Positions 13,128-25,300 of a DNA stretch of 64,000 nt are shown here, in pieces. A program made the position numbers and the translations under genes. Below the pieces are notes generated by a model. It searched no databases. It was not told the DNA's origin and saw only the letters and a list, made by a program, of their open reading frames with translations. The stretch's first letter is position 1, and each line of letters opens with the position of its first letter. The stretch comes from Sanderia malayensis (Eukaryota > Cnidaria > Scyphozoa > Semaeostomeae > Pelagiidae): NCBI GenBank assembly GCA_013076295.1, contig RQOL01000906.1:496001-560000 (forward strand). The letters run 5' to 3'.

Positions 13128-16100
13128 ATGGAATTGAGGATCGCTATTCTTTTGCTGTCATTTGTATTTCTGTCCACGAAGGTTGAAGAGTCTGTTTGCG
13201 ATTCAAAATCAAATGGTATGTTGCTCTATTTGAACGTCTTCATTTTTTTATTTTTTTATTATTTAACCGGCATAGATATAATAATATTCTCGAATACATG
13301 CACATTTAAAATGGGCTTTCGAAGTTGCCTGAATTTTAACATGTTTTTAATGCTGTAAAACGTGGTTAACAATGACATGTGATTGATGAGAAAGTTTAAA
13401 TGAAGCCACCGTTGGAATACTGCATAGAACTCGGCTTTCCTATATTGCACGTTGGTTAAAAGGGATGCAGTAACCAATAATATGACCAAGAATCACAAAA
13501 TGTTACGCATTGTTTACCACAAAATTATTGATTACTTTATTATTTCGATGGCAAAGAATAAAATGCATTGATTGAATGTTAGGCAAGCATAGGTTATTTA
13601 TTATAAATAAACCTTTGGTGATGAAATTTGGTTACTTAAATATGCCGTAAGCGACAAAGCAATGGTGAGTTATGTAATTTAATAAAATAATAAAAACACG
13701 GTGTTTTGTTATCCCTCAAATTTGGACCTAAAAAGAGTTTTGAATTGGTTTTCATGGTTAATAATTCATTATTTTCTTTGTATTGGGTAGGACTGCCTTT
13801 GATCAAATGAACAGTAAATGCTCACAAACATAAGCAAATGTAAAGTGTTTGAATTTCATCAACAGTCAATGCGTTTTCAATCAGATTGAAGGGTTCGGCT
13901 TTAAGTTCATTATTATCTGATTGTTTCGCAATCCGAAATCAGGTAAATCAGGCACGAAGCTCGAAAATGTTGAATGCTTTGGGATTAGTGTTAATTATGG
14001 ATTCACTCTGTTAACTTTCAATCAACTGAATAGCTATAATTTCCATGATTTCAATAATACCATCTACTTTAATCGGAGAAACTTTCGCGAATTTCGCGAA
14101 TTTTGGCCATTTTCGCGAAAGTTTGACGCGCGAATTTTTTCAAAATTGCAATTCGCGAAAGTTTATCCAGTTATATCTGTAAAACCTGTTCAAATGAGAC
14201 ATCAAAAATTTCTACCATTGAAATTTTAGTTTTCCCTTTTCTATTCTGTGGGATTAAAAATTTTCCACTCGCAAAAGTTTATTTCGTAATATTTTACATA
14301 CAGTGGAATCCCGATATAACGAACTCTGTAGGGACCGAGAAAATAGTTCGCAATAGCGGGAGTTCATTGTACAGAAGGGACATTTTGTTATAAAGAATTC
14401 CAAACACAAATGGGTCAGAATGTCTGTTGGACCCTCCCTCAAGCATTCGCGCTTAAATGGCACACTATATTGTTCCAAAAAACAATTTACAGGATGACAA
14501 CAGTTATTGCCCTGATATATTGCAACAGGAAAAAACGCTCAAGCATGTTTAACAATGAAACATCACAAAGCAAAGTCGATATTACCACTTGATGTCAATT
14601 TTTTAATTACTATTTCTATTTTATCTACTTTTATTTCTTTCTGCTCTGTTAAACAAAAAATCAATGATATGTTTTTGTTCCTTTCTGTTTCTCATTGCTA
14701 CGTCATATAATTTCGAGAGGGAATTGATCTTATTCGCATTTCGTTCCCTATTTCCGCACAAAAAAGGCTCGGTGTTTGAAGTCCAAAAAACTTGAGCTTG
14801 AAAAACTTCACCCTTGGCGATACGTTTTCTCAAAAATTCGTTATATCGAGGGTATTTTTGGTCAGGGGATCGGAAGTTTGGTTCGTAATAACGAGAGTTC
14901 GCTATTATCCAGGGTTCGTTATACAGGGAGTATTTACAGTAGGATTTACTTCCCAGAATCCAAGGGACCGGAGTTTTAGTTCGTAATACCGGGAAGTTCG
15001 TTATAAGCGGGGTTCGTTATAGCGGGATTCCACTGTATTTTTCTATTCGCGAAAGTTTATCTCGGAAAATTTTTTCGATTTGTAGATTCGCGAAAGTTTG
15101 TCCAAAAACTTTCGCGAGTTTTTCGCCTCGCGAAAGTTTATCTCGCGAAACTTTCTCCGCTTAAAGTATTTACTTGACGAATGCAAGTTGAGTCCTACTT
15201 GTAGAATCATAATCGAACATGAGAAGGACAGTTGCCTGAAATGTAGCTATAATTCATATATCGGATCGAGTGCAGTAAGTGGAAACATTTATGACTCAAT
15301 TTCTACATGTATAAGATCAAATAGATAACGTAGAGCGTGGGATTGTCAAGAAAAATCAAAGTGGAGAAATCGTCCCGAAATCGTCGACTTTATATGACGT
15401 ATATATAATAATCTGTGTTTATTGTTGCAGATGCCAGTGGTGCCAAGAAAATAGGCTATGCTGCAACTGCCCCTCCTGGGCCAGCGGATGATGGAAAAAC
15501 TGGTGAAAAAACCCCAGTGGATAAACCAAAAAAGGCGGCAAAAGAACAGCCTGACTACCTGCGCATTGTCCCGGCGTCTATTTTGGTGTTAATATTTGTC
15601 GGAGGGAGTGTATCTATTTTTGTATGGGAAAGGCACAAGGAACGCCTGAAGAAAAGAGAGTAAGTGCTTTGTTTCGCTGGCCTAGTTTCATTATAAATAT
15701 GAGTACAACCTTACACCATACAATTGTCAACTTGCATCACATACCGTTACATTACAAGCCAAGTAGCTTAGGGATCGGTGTAAAGGGTTCAGGGCGGCGT
15801 GAGGCAAGTTTTTAGCCAAGTGTAACCTAACCAGGAACCCTTTATGTACTTTGGGTTTACATAATGTAATTTTGTTTACATTTGTGAATGATGTGTGATG
15901 TTTTTCCAGAGAGCTTGAAGAAATAGCGGATGCGCAACTGAACAACGAGTGGATTGAGAATCTGAGAAATCGACGCAGAAGAAAGTCTGTCTTTCAAAGG
16001 GTTCGAACAATGTCTTGGAGCACGTGAGAATGTTTACATGTTTATATTAGCATCAGATAGTTCTTATTTTACATCTCTTTACTATGGAAGTGATTGCCAT

Positions 16101-19100
16101 TAAACGTCGATATGTCCACTACCATTTTCAATCGAATTCAGATGTCTCGAACATTGCTTAATTTTATTTATAGCTTCATTTATAACCTCTCTATAACTTT
16201 ATCTAAACCTTCATTTATAACCCCATCTATAACTTTATCTAGAAGAGATTAGATAATATTAGCTAATATTATTAGTGATGGGTGACGTTAGATAACACAC
16301 AGCATTGAATGTGAACATGTTTTATACAGGATTCAATTTTAGAGCAATGCGAAGTGGGTATGGAATGAAATGAAGCTCATTTTGGCTGCATGAGTTGTTG
16401 ATGAGGAAGACTATTTCTTTTCTCTCTTTAGGAATCGTTCTCAGCAAGAATCAGGATCTGAAACTGACCGCATAGATCCAGAAAAGGCAAAAAAATACAA
16501 AATCTATGATGACATGCTGGCGACATACTGGGAAACATTAGATGTTCTTAGAAAGGGAGCAAGGTGGGTTATCATTTAATTATTTAATACTGATAATATA
16601 TTACAGGACCAGGTCTTTTTTTTCATTTTTTCCTACGAGGGAAGATTACAGATAGATATGTGAATTTCCCATGAATTTGTGCATAAATTATGCCTGCATA
16701 TCTGTGTATTCAAGACATTTTTATGTAGCTTCTTATTGGTTTTGAGCAGAGGACTATTGTTTTTCGTATTGCACTATTCAAAAAAGCAACGATCCCATTT
16801 CGTCTGTTTCTTGTACACGGAGACCAACCCTCTATAGTTATGTCATTCTACTGAATAAAAGCAAATGTATATTGAATTGAACCTGACTAATATTACAATT
16901 TTCCTATCAGGAGTGCAAACAAGGAAGATGGAAGCAAGCCTACAGCAGCTCGACTGAAAGAGCTTGCGCAACTTCACCAAGCAAAATCAAGTGAAGGGTG
17001 AAGAGCATATTTCTATTCTTACAAGTTTTAACTTATTTTGGTGCATTCTCAACCTATTTACACCAAGGCTCTTGCAGTGGATATGATGTTGCGTGGTATA
17101 TACGTATATAGTCTTGCATAATAGCTGTTTAAAATGTCTGTCGACGTTAAATCCTGTATTGAAGCTTGCAATATGTAACAAGGACAATCCTTGTTAAAAG
17201 CCAATATCGTGAGTTTTTCATATCTTTATTTATTTGTTGGTCTTCAGTAAAAATGAACAACTATCAGTGATGGAACAATATGAATTGATGCTGAAAGAAG
17301 CCGAAGAGAAAGCTAAAATGAAGAAGCAAGAAACGTCATCAGATGACGATGACGAATCAACAACTGACCCTTCGTGAGTGATTTTATATTTATCTAATTT
17401 CTGGCATCTTCTTTTCTTTCTGAATTGTTTTGCTTTTATGGTTAAGACTTGAAAGTCCGACCACTGCTAAACTCGATTTTCTCCTAATTTTTGACTTGCA
17501 TTTTTACCTATTTGTTTTCAATTGTATTTGTATTTTGTGTTGCAGGAAACTGCATAAAAGAAGGCGAAGCTCAAGGTTTCGCAAGCAGGCCAATTTCAGC
17601 GATAACGATAACGAGGTTGCAGCAGACCACATATCGCAGTTGCACGATGCCACTTCATTGTCACAGAGCTATTTGGCATCGTGTGCTAATATACCAAGTC
17701 ATGATGACCTCACTTCCGCTACTGATCAAGGAGAAGAGGAACGTATCAGTGACATTCTGGATCACATCACTCCGAGAGAAGTCTCAGCTCTACACCGGCT
17801 GCAAATGAAAATGCGACCAAAATCACTGATTGAAAATCTTGCCGCGATCCACAGGGAGAACGTAGCCACAGCTTCTTCGATAGCGGCTCTGCCTACGTCG
17901 AGCTTACATGAAATCCCTATGCGGGGTGAGTCGAGCAAAAAGTCGCTACCTTTACTTGGCCTTGGGCGAAAGAGATTCAAAGAAAATATGCCAGAAGCAT
18001 CGGTGCCACCGGGTACTTCAACAAATTCCAGTGTTACTGTAAGTGGTAGACAAAGGATCAAGTGCAGACCTCAATCATTGTACGAGACTGGAGCTACGAA
18101 AAGAAAAGTTTCGATGAAACGATTCAGAAGCAGGCCTTCTTCACTGTACATGCCCCATACTATACAGGAAGATGTAAAGCCGACAGTGAAGGTTATTGAC
18201 ATCGACTCTTTGCAGAATTTGGAAGATTACGCCCTTTCGCCACAAGATGAAGATCATGTTATGGCGAAGCTAGAAGAACAATTAATTGCCGATGTTTGCG
18301 ATGATAGCGAGTAAGTCTTATTCTGAAACTCGATGACCCGCTGAGATGAGCTGAACGTTTTTATGTGATATTATATATTGCGTCTTCTTCGAAGGTTGTC
18401 AAAAGAAGAAATAGAAGCTTTGGAACATCTGCTGGAAATGTCGTGTCCTATTCGTGAGTGAAGAGCAATTTTGTTCTCATTCTTTATCTTTACAAAGCAG
18501 ATTTTTCGATTACCATCTCTCTCCTCTCCCCACCTCGCTTGTCATCTGTTCTTTTGTCTTCTCTTCTACTTTATTTTCTTTTCTTCCCTTAGCTTTTCTC
18601 TTCTTCACCTTTCTCTGCACATCTTGCACACCAAACTGTCATTCTTTTTCTTTTATATAAAACCAGCCCGTCTTTGTTTCAGGAAGGATAATTTAACCGA
18701 ACCCAAGAGGAAACTCACCAAGCAGTATAGCTTGTAAGTACGATTCATTATTTTGACAACTGACTTTTACGATCACTACCTCTTTTGCTCATGTTATATT
18801 AAGAATTATCTCGATCACAATAACAGTGAAGCTACTGCACAATTCAACACACATTTATCCAGCACAGCCAGCGCAATCATTATAACAGTTGACACTAGAA
18901 CTTTTAATACACACCCGGCACTGCTAATCATGTAAAGCATAATTTAAATGAATAGGCCATAAATGAACTGCTGAAGCATATGTGAGAGAGACTAGCTATC
19001 TGATCGGCATTCCAAGGCAGAAGTGTACATTTTGCAATTGTTTTGCACAAAGAGCATTTGCAGTAAGGGGCAGCACTTGCACTTGCACTTGAAGAGAATT

Positions 19101-19881
19101 AAGATGACCTGACGATTCTCAGTTTTAATTTGACATGAAGACTTGTACCTTATTTTCAGACTTAAGGTTGAACCCTCAACAACACAAGAAGGTCGACCCG
19201 ACTTAACAACTCAGTTGTCATTGTAAGTTTACGATCCCTTGCGTTCCAATTGTCAGCACATAGTTGTTTGAGACTATGATTCTCAAATTTATTGCTACCA
19301 TGAAAGTTCACATTTGAATTCCTCCTCTCTGAAACTGCTTTTTTAATGTTGTGGGTGTCCTCGGGGTTTGTTATATTGGGGTGGAATTGCAGCACGTTAT
19401 TTTTAACGTTGCAGAATATAACCCATGCTGATCATGACGGTTGCTCCTTGAGTTTATTTAACTCGCGTTGGTTGTACAGGTCAAGTAAGATCGTTTTTTA
19501 TTTCGAATTTTTAGCACTGATTCTGTATCATTGTTTGATGGAATTAATGAAGACGACCGCGAAGAAGAACGGGATAAAAGTGAAGAAACAGTACTACTTT
19601 CACTAGCTGGTAATAAAAACTCAATTCTACACCAAATTCTATTAAATAATATCTATTTTATCATGTCTTCATTTTTACCTTCATCTTCATCTTCTTGTTT
19701 GTCATCATAATCACAATCATCTTCACCTTCATCCTAATTTTCCTCATTATCAATTATTATCATATCCATTCTTGGTTGCATATTCTTGCTGTTATGTTAA
19801 ATTATACATTATCAATTAACAGGAAACGAAGTCCAAAAAGAACAAAACAGAATGTCCTTATCGACCTATGATAATTATTAA
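13128..19881 (+). CDS. Unrecognised single-pass membrane protein (11 coding exons, 602 aa)
   Basis: Function unknown. Exons: 13128-13215, 15431-15659, 15910-16023, 16432-16563, 16911-16997, 17248-17373, 17546-18310, 18683-18733, 19160-19222, 19515-19609, 19823-19881. These sum to 603 codons with matching phases. Residues 1-22 look like a signal peptide (MELRIAILLLSFVFLS). A short Lys/Pro-rich outer segment follows, then one helix at about 75-95 (ILVLIFVGGSVSIFVW). The rest is a charged cytoplasmic tail. It has RNRRRRKS-like basic clusters, a conserved-looking block KYKIYDDMLATYWETLDVL, an acidic run SSDDDDES, and two similar RP-SLYE/RPSSLYM motifs in the large exon. Type I topology is inferred. 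The 59-nt exon at 18395-18453 must be left out for this frame (see separate entry). Intron 1 (2.2 kb) contains nested transposons. Confidence 0.7.
14069..15164. mobile_element. TTAA-flanked inverted-repeat element, host of a nested insertion
   Basis: TTAA at 14069-14072 and 15161-15164 flanks inverted ends CGGAGAAA-TTTCGCGA. Inside, both arms carry repeated TTCGCGAAAGTTTAT units. Without the nested element the host is about 350 bp. TTAA target sites are typical of piggyBac, but the ends do not prove that superfamily. It lies in intron 1 of the membrane-protein gene. Confidence 0.75.
14301..15035. mobile_element. Pogo-like MITE, 735 bp, with TA target duplication
   Basis: Both ends read CAGTGGAATCCCG inward, followed by ATATAACGAAC on the left and CTATAACGAAC on the right. 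TA flanks both sides (14299-14300 and 15036-15037). The ends hold several GTTCGTTAT/ATAACGAAC subrepeats. The 5'-CAGT ends and TA duplication fit the Tc1/mariner-pogo group. No transposase is visible; the short ORFs here are chance frames. Confidence 0.88.
18395..18453 (+). other. Candidate frame-breaking cassette or alternative exon
   Basis: A clean acceptor (ttcttcgaag) and donor (gtgagt) bound a 59-nt segment. Entered from the upstream exon it reads LSKEEIEALEHLLEMSCPI. Inclusion then hits TAA shortly after the next junction, or TGA if the donor is not used. Skipping it joins 18310 to 18683 in frame with a clean continuation (DDSE-KDNLTEPKRK). Confidence 0.6.
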
Positions 19882-20794
19882 ACAAAGTTAAATGTATCGA
19901 AGTATATTTTAGAATTGTAGAACTGTGTGCTAAAGACGTGTATAGGTAAAGCTATCAATTAAAAACAATGAAATCGTTTTAGGAATATGAAATATTTTCA
20001 AATTTGTATTGCTTACGTCCACTCGTGGCGGAAACTTCTGATGTAAGATAGAACTTAAGCCTGATTTCCATAAAGTCTTCTCTGAGTACAAAAGACAGGG
20101 AAAGATTGAAAGACCAGAAAAGACATATAAGAGCGGAGTTTTTCTTGGTGTTTGAGTTGGGTTTTGTTCTCGAATATACAAAGAAAGACTAAAAAAGACA
20201 AGAAAATCTTTATGGAAGCCAGGCTTATGGTGTATAAAAATGGCTCATAAAACAGAGAGAGAAAATTAAAGTGCAATCGCAAACATTTTAGCGTGTAAAC
20301 AAACAATAACATTCGCTTGTACCAATGTATGACATTGCTAAATTTGATAATAAAGGAATTATGTGCTAATATGAAAACAGGCAGCCAAGCAACAACGTAC
20401 CTAAATAAAGTGTCAGGACACAAGGTTGTCGTGAAAGGAGTGGACAGTTGTCAAACTATTAATTTTTAAGTTGTTTTTAATAAGCCCAGGTTAGTGCCTC
20501 TATTATTTTCGACACTTTTTCGTTTGTTTTTATCATTCCCTTTTTTCTTTAATACTTCATCATTATGCTGATTTAAATAATTATTATTTTGTTGTTTTTT
20601 CAGATAATTTTACTAAATATTCTGGCAAATAGGTAGCACCACTGGTCAAGGTATGTTTTTACATTTCAACCCTTTGTTTGAATATTAAAAGAAAATTTCA
20701 GAATAAAACCAATAAGTATCTTTTAGCAGAGTCTTCAGCCACCCACTCACCACCATGTTGCCATTAATTGCGTTGGTATTGCCACTATTGGCTA

Positions 20795-20982
20795 CAGTCA
20801 AATCTGCATAGTTCGAGCTCGTGCAGTTCGAACTTTACCTGCTTCGAACGGAATTCTCCGTCGCTTCAAGGATCACTAAAGAACGAATCCTTACAAAACA
20901 AACCTCTATAATTCGAACTTTTTCTAATTCGAACAACTTCACGTTTCCCCAGGGTGTTCGAATTAGACATCAGAGTTGACTG
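20795..20982. mobile_element. Pogo-like MITE, 188 bp, TA-flanked
   Basis: Ends are CAGTCAAATCTGCATAGTTCGA and the complement of CAGTCAACTCTGATGTCTAATTCGA, flanked by TA (20793-20794 and 20983-20984). Internal TTCGAA motifs repeat. A shorter relative in the opposite orientation lies at 30770-30908. Confidence 0.85.
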
Positions 20983-21667
20983 TATTTGTGCGCATGTGAA
21001 ATCACACACCTTGTCTTCCCACGTCTGATTCATTCAAAACTCAGCATATGTACTTCAGTGAGTGTCAGCGTTCTTTCCGACGGCGGTCGCTGCCCGTGGT
21101 AAATGCTACTGGGTGTTTCTAGACGGCTTAATAACAATCTTCTTTCGGCCGGGGATAGAACACTGATCACTCGTCCAGCGCAGCTTCGGCCTCGCTGGCT
21201 TGATCTCGATGTTCTGGCAAAACAGTTTAAAAGGGGTGGGGAGCTTAGTAGCAGCCTTTCACGGGACGCACTGACCCGCATGAGGAAGAGAGGGCTTCGC
21301 TGTTTTAGCGGAGTTTTTTCTTCCCTTGGGTGTTCTTTCCCAATCTTACTTGCTTATTTTTCATAACTTTTTTCGTTTTTAGAATAATTTTTAAGTTCAC
21401 TGTTGAAGGCGAACCATTGTAAAGAACTCTAGACCATTGGCAGTTCTGCTCAACAGTCAGGCCCTCTCATGGTAGTTGCGATGTCTTCAACATATTTGAA
21501 CACAGTCGTTGTAAATGTATTCAATGAACACCCAATGAGTTGGTTGAATGCATGTCCCGACTGAGTGCATGCGGGATAATTTCAGGCACGCATGCGTTTT
21601 TGGATCATGCTTTGCAGAATTTATGCCTCACAATTAAAACAATAGGAATAACAACCTTTTAACAGTG

Positions 21668-21910
21668 GTTGCACTGGCGCAGTAGTTAGAGCAATGCATC
21701 AGGTACCTCAAGGTCCGCGGTTCAACACCAGGTAGCGACACACTAAAAATGTTGCCAGGTAGCGACTTACTAAAGTAACTGCTTTAAGGGAAATAATAAC
21801 ATTGAATATTGCATTCCTTAAATCATCGGTTGCTGTGGCGCAGCGGATAGGGCATTGGGATTGCAGCCAGGAGGCACACGCTTCGAAATCAGGTGGAAAG
21901 TAAAGTGGAA
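21668..21910 (+). mobile_element. Two tRNA-derived SINE fragments
   Basis: Two pol III-type promoters occur in tandem. The first has an A box TGGCGCAGTAGTTAGAG and B box GGTTCAACACC (about 21672-21728). The second has TGGCGCAGCGGATAGGG and a weaker B box GCTTCGAAATC (about 21834-21892). Neither folds into a full tRNA. The order fits a composite or double SINE insertion. Confidence 0.65.
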
Positions 21911-22045
21911 TAATGGAACTTAACATCAATTGAAAATTGGCTGCTTGGAGGTGCAAATGAGCGTCACACAAAAGGCGCAATGAGCATGGTCAAGGATGCC
22001 ATTCCCAAGCACAAATGAGGTAAGAAAACAAACCATCTGGTAAAC

Positions 22046-22202
22046 TCCAGGAGAATTCCCAAGGGAATTCTGGGAAATCATTTTGGGAAAAATATTCCCT
22101 AGGGAGTAAACGACCTCTAGGAAAAGACGGTATTCCCTGGGGAATAGATTATACCCAGGGAATAAATCCCCAGGGAATACGGTATTCCCAAGGGAATAGT
22201 GA
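22046..22202. repeat. Palindrome-rich GGGAAT/ATTCCC satellite
   Basis: Short self-complementary units such as TATTCCCTGGGGAATA and GGGAATACGGTATTCCC repeat through about 155 bp at the 3' side of the homeobox gene. A related block lies at 33284-33345. Confidence 0.75.
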
Positions 22203-22346
22203 TGGAAGAGAAATAACTTCAACGGGTAATAATTGATAACAAATACAACATCCTAAAATACGGCTATGAAATAAAATTGGCTATCCTGCCACTGTGCTCT
22301 TTTGACAAAGAATGACAAAGAATGACAATCCATTACGCGAAGTTTC

Positions 22347-25300
22347 CTACAAAGTGTCTCCTAAAAAATCCATGGGACGATGCGAATATTCTCTCATGTA
22401 CTTCTGATGATAATATGCATAGTAATGTTGTGCAGATTTGATGAATACCTTTCGTTTTGTCTTGTACCGTCTGTTTTGAAACCAGATTTTCACTTGTTGT
22501 TCTGATAGCTTCAATGCCTTTGATAGTTCAGCTCTTTCAGGAGCAGATAAGTATTTTTGTCTGTCGAATATCCTCTCTAATTCGTAGACTTGTCCAGCAG
22601 AAAAGGCAGCTCTTATCCTCTTCTTCTTCTTTGAATTGTCGACCATCGCAAGGTCACCCGATTCTGGCTCCGCACATGACGATGATGATGATGATGATGA
22701 TGATGATGACGATAAACTGCTTTTGTCTTTATCTACAACAAAGTTTATAGTAACAATTACTACCTACTATTACCATTAGAAATGCACCTGTTATTTGCAC
22801 ACTGTGTGAAGTATTAGTTTGAGTTAGTAAATATTCAGCTTAGTAAAAACTAACATCAAACAAATCATACAGTACAATAATTACAATGAAACCCAGAAAC
22901 TTTATCTAAATATTACCATGCAGAGGTATCTGTAAATAAATAACTATTAAAATAGCTCATGTGAACACAACTAAGCAGAGACGTAGCAAGCATCTAAAGT
23001 TGAGGGGACAGATCAAAAAAGGGCACATGACCACTCCCAGGCCACTCATCTTTAGATTTAGAAGGGCGCTTTTGCTTATTTTGGCAAGGGGGCCATGACC
23101 TTTCTGCATCCCGGTTCCTAAGTCCCTGCACCTAAGACATATTCATTAAATTATTTCTATGAGCAAAAAACGAGCATCACCTCACTAAGTAGAAAAAGAA
23201 ATGTAACAATCTTTCAAGAAACAATGCTCGTGGTAAATAACAGGTTGTTTATGGACCGGGTGTTTATAGGGAGGGCTTTAGCAAGCTAACACAAGGTTGT
23301 GTTATCTTGCTACAGCAAGATAATACAACTACACTACTAAGGAGGTAAAAATATTCAGTTATACATTATGCCAGACAATACATTCACTTGTTATAAAACG
23401 CAACTACATTTTACAAATTGCTACCAGCATAATGTTTGATAATCAAAAAGATAATACCTATTAAATACACGTGCAATATCCAACTAAATGATGCATCAAC
23501 CGGTTAACCACGTTTGCGTAAAAAAGTAATAGGATAACAACCTGTCTTTTAGACATTATTCAGTGTTACAGAGAAGCTAGTAACAGAAACATGTTTGGTA
23601 TTGAGGCAGGTAAAATTACGGATTAACGTCGCCATGCTATAAATTCAAACGGTTTCATTTATTATTCAATGGTTCATCGTGTTTTAGCATAATAAACTGT
23701 CAAGGAAGAGCCCATGTCAAAAATGACTTTAATCGAGCCCACTAATTAATTCTTCATTCCACATGTTAAATCCAATAGTTTGGATTTAAAAAAAGGAAAA
23801 AACATGTTATTCCTTGTGCTGTATTTTTTCATAAGACGAATGTTTTGAAGACAAGTTTCGTTTTGGTGCAAATTTTAAAATGCTTCTGACGTCATTAACG
23901 TCGACGATAGCTCCTCAATGATCTAAGACAGCGGAATTGCGAAATAAAGAACCCCACGTTTATGACGTGTGAGATTCGAGAGGGCGCGTTTATTTAGGGC
24001 AAATAAAAGACAAAGAAACTACCGAATTGCAAATTAATAAAAACAGAGTTCTAATAAATGTGGATATTTCAAGATTTACGAGTTTCTTTTTGCAGAAATT
24101 TATCGATTTATCTTTGGCCACAACATTTGAAATAGCTTCTTGCCGTAGTTATCTGCTTAATCCATCTTTTGAAAAAAATGAATCCAGGTATATCCACCAA
24201 TAACATATGCCGTGGGTTGGCTTATAAATCAAATTAAAAGTGCCTTAATAATAGAAATGAATTTAAAAATTCGTCTAAAGCTATTAACAACTATACATCC
24301 GTTTTTTTTTATAAGAAACCTGGCTCAAGGCCTAGTAGTAAAAGTTTCTTAATTTTTAGCCACATTTTAGTTCTAAAAGTTTCTTAAAAGTTTCTTAATT
24401 TAATGAAAAAAGTTGCAGTGAAAACGAAGAAAAAAACGTGGATGTAGCAAAATATTAGTATTATGACAAAGAAAAGTCGTCAATGCAAAAAATCGTCATG
24501 TGGAGCCCACAATGTTATGCTTTGCACATAAAACATACTTACTGTAGTTGACATTTTCGAATCCGTAAAGGATAAACGTGTTTCCGAAATTTCTAATGTT
24601 TCTTAAATATTTCCTTGTAGTTCTAAAAATTTCTTAAATTTTAGGGTGTCTAGATCTAGGCTTCTTATAAACCAGTTTCTTATAAAAAAAAACGTGTAAT
24701 GGCGTTTGAAGGAGTGTTAGTAGTCATAGCATAGAAAATTCTGCTCAGTACATTTGAATAAAAACTCGTCTTTTTTGCTTTACAAAAGAAGATTTGATAA
24801 CTGCAATGCTCTTTCAAAAGTGCAGTGCAATCTCGGAATATATGGCATATATAAGATCAAAGCACCCGATGCCTCATCAAGTCTTTTATGAAATAACGTT
24901 CCTTAACGAACCCCAAATGGGGTTAGATTGAGTAAGCTCGTTTTAAGTTCCGTCACATCGACACAAACTAAATCCACATTGAATAAATAACTGAATATGT
25001 GCGGCAAGCAGCCTAAATTCCCTTTCATGTTTGTTACTTCATCATTTCAATTTGTTTTTGGTCAAGCGAACAAAGGCAACAGACAGATTACACCGACACA
25101 ACGTGCTAACACATGCACGCTAAATGGGTATAATGACAAAGACTGCTGGTGACAGGTTCTACAACCATTTATCAACAATAAAACGTATATGAACCTATCT
25201 ACACATTGCCTGAAACAAGGCTTCCAAAACATCGTTTAACAGTCCTGTCAGATCAGCAACATGAACCTAACCCTAATGAATGCATCCTTTTGAAAGAGAC

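Larger units (their letters stand above)
19882..22346. other. Convergent intergenic region with repeats
   Basis: This lies between the 3' ends of the membrane-protein gene and the homeobox gene. It contains a short MITE, tRNA-derived SINE pieces and a palindromic satellite (separate entries). A more GC-rich patch at 21.05-21.35 kb has open frames on both strands but no recognisable protein. Confidence 0.55.

Noticed and set aside
21030..21366. Overlapping ORFs on both strands in a GC-richer patch
   Set aside because: No family signature is visible and the two strands are equally open. It sits among repeats, so it is more likely part of an old element than a gene.
21668..21910. Two tRNA genes
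   Set aside because: A and B boxes are present but the stems do not pair and no anticodon arm forms. They were recorded as SINE fragments instead.
22046..22202. CRISPR-like array
   Set aside because: The units are short palindromes without uniform spacers, in an animal genome. It is a satellite, not a CRISPR array.
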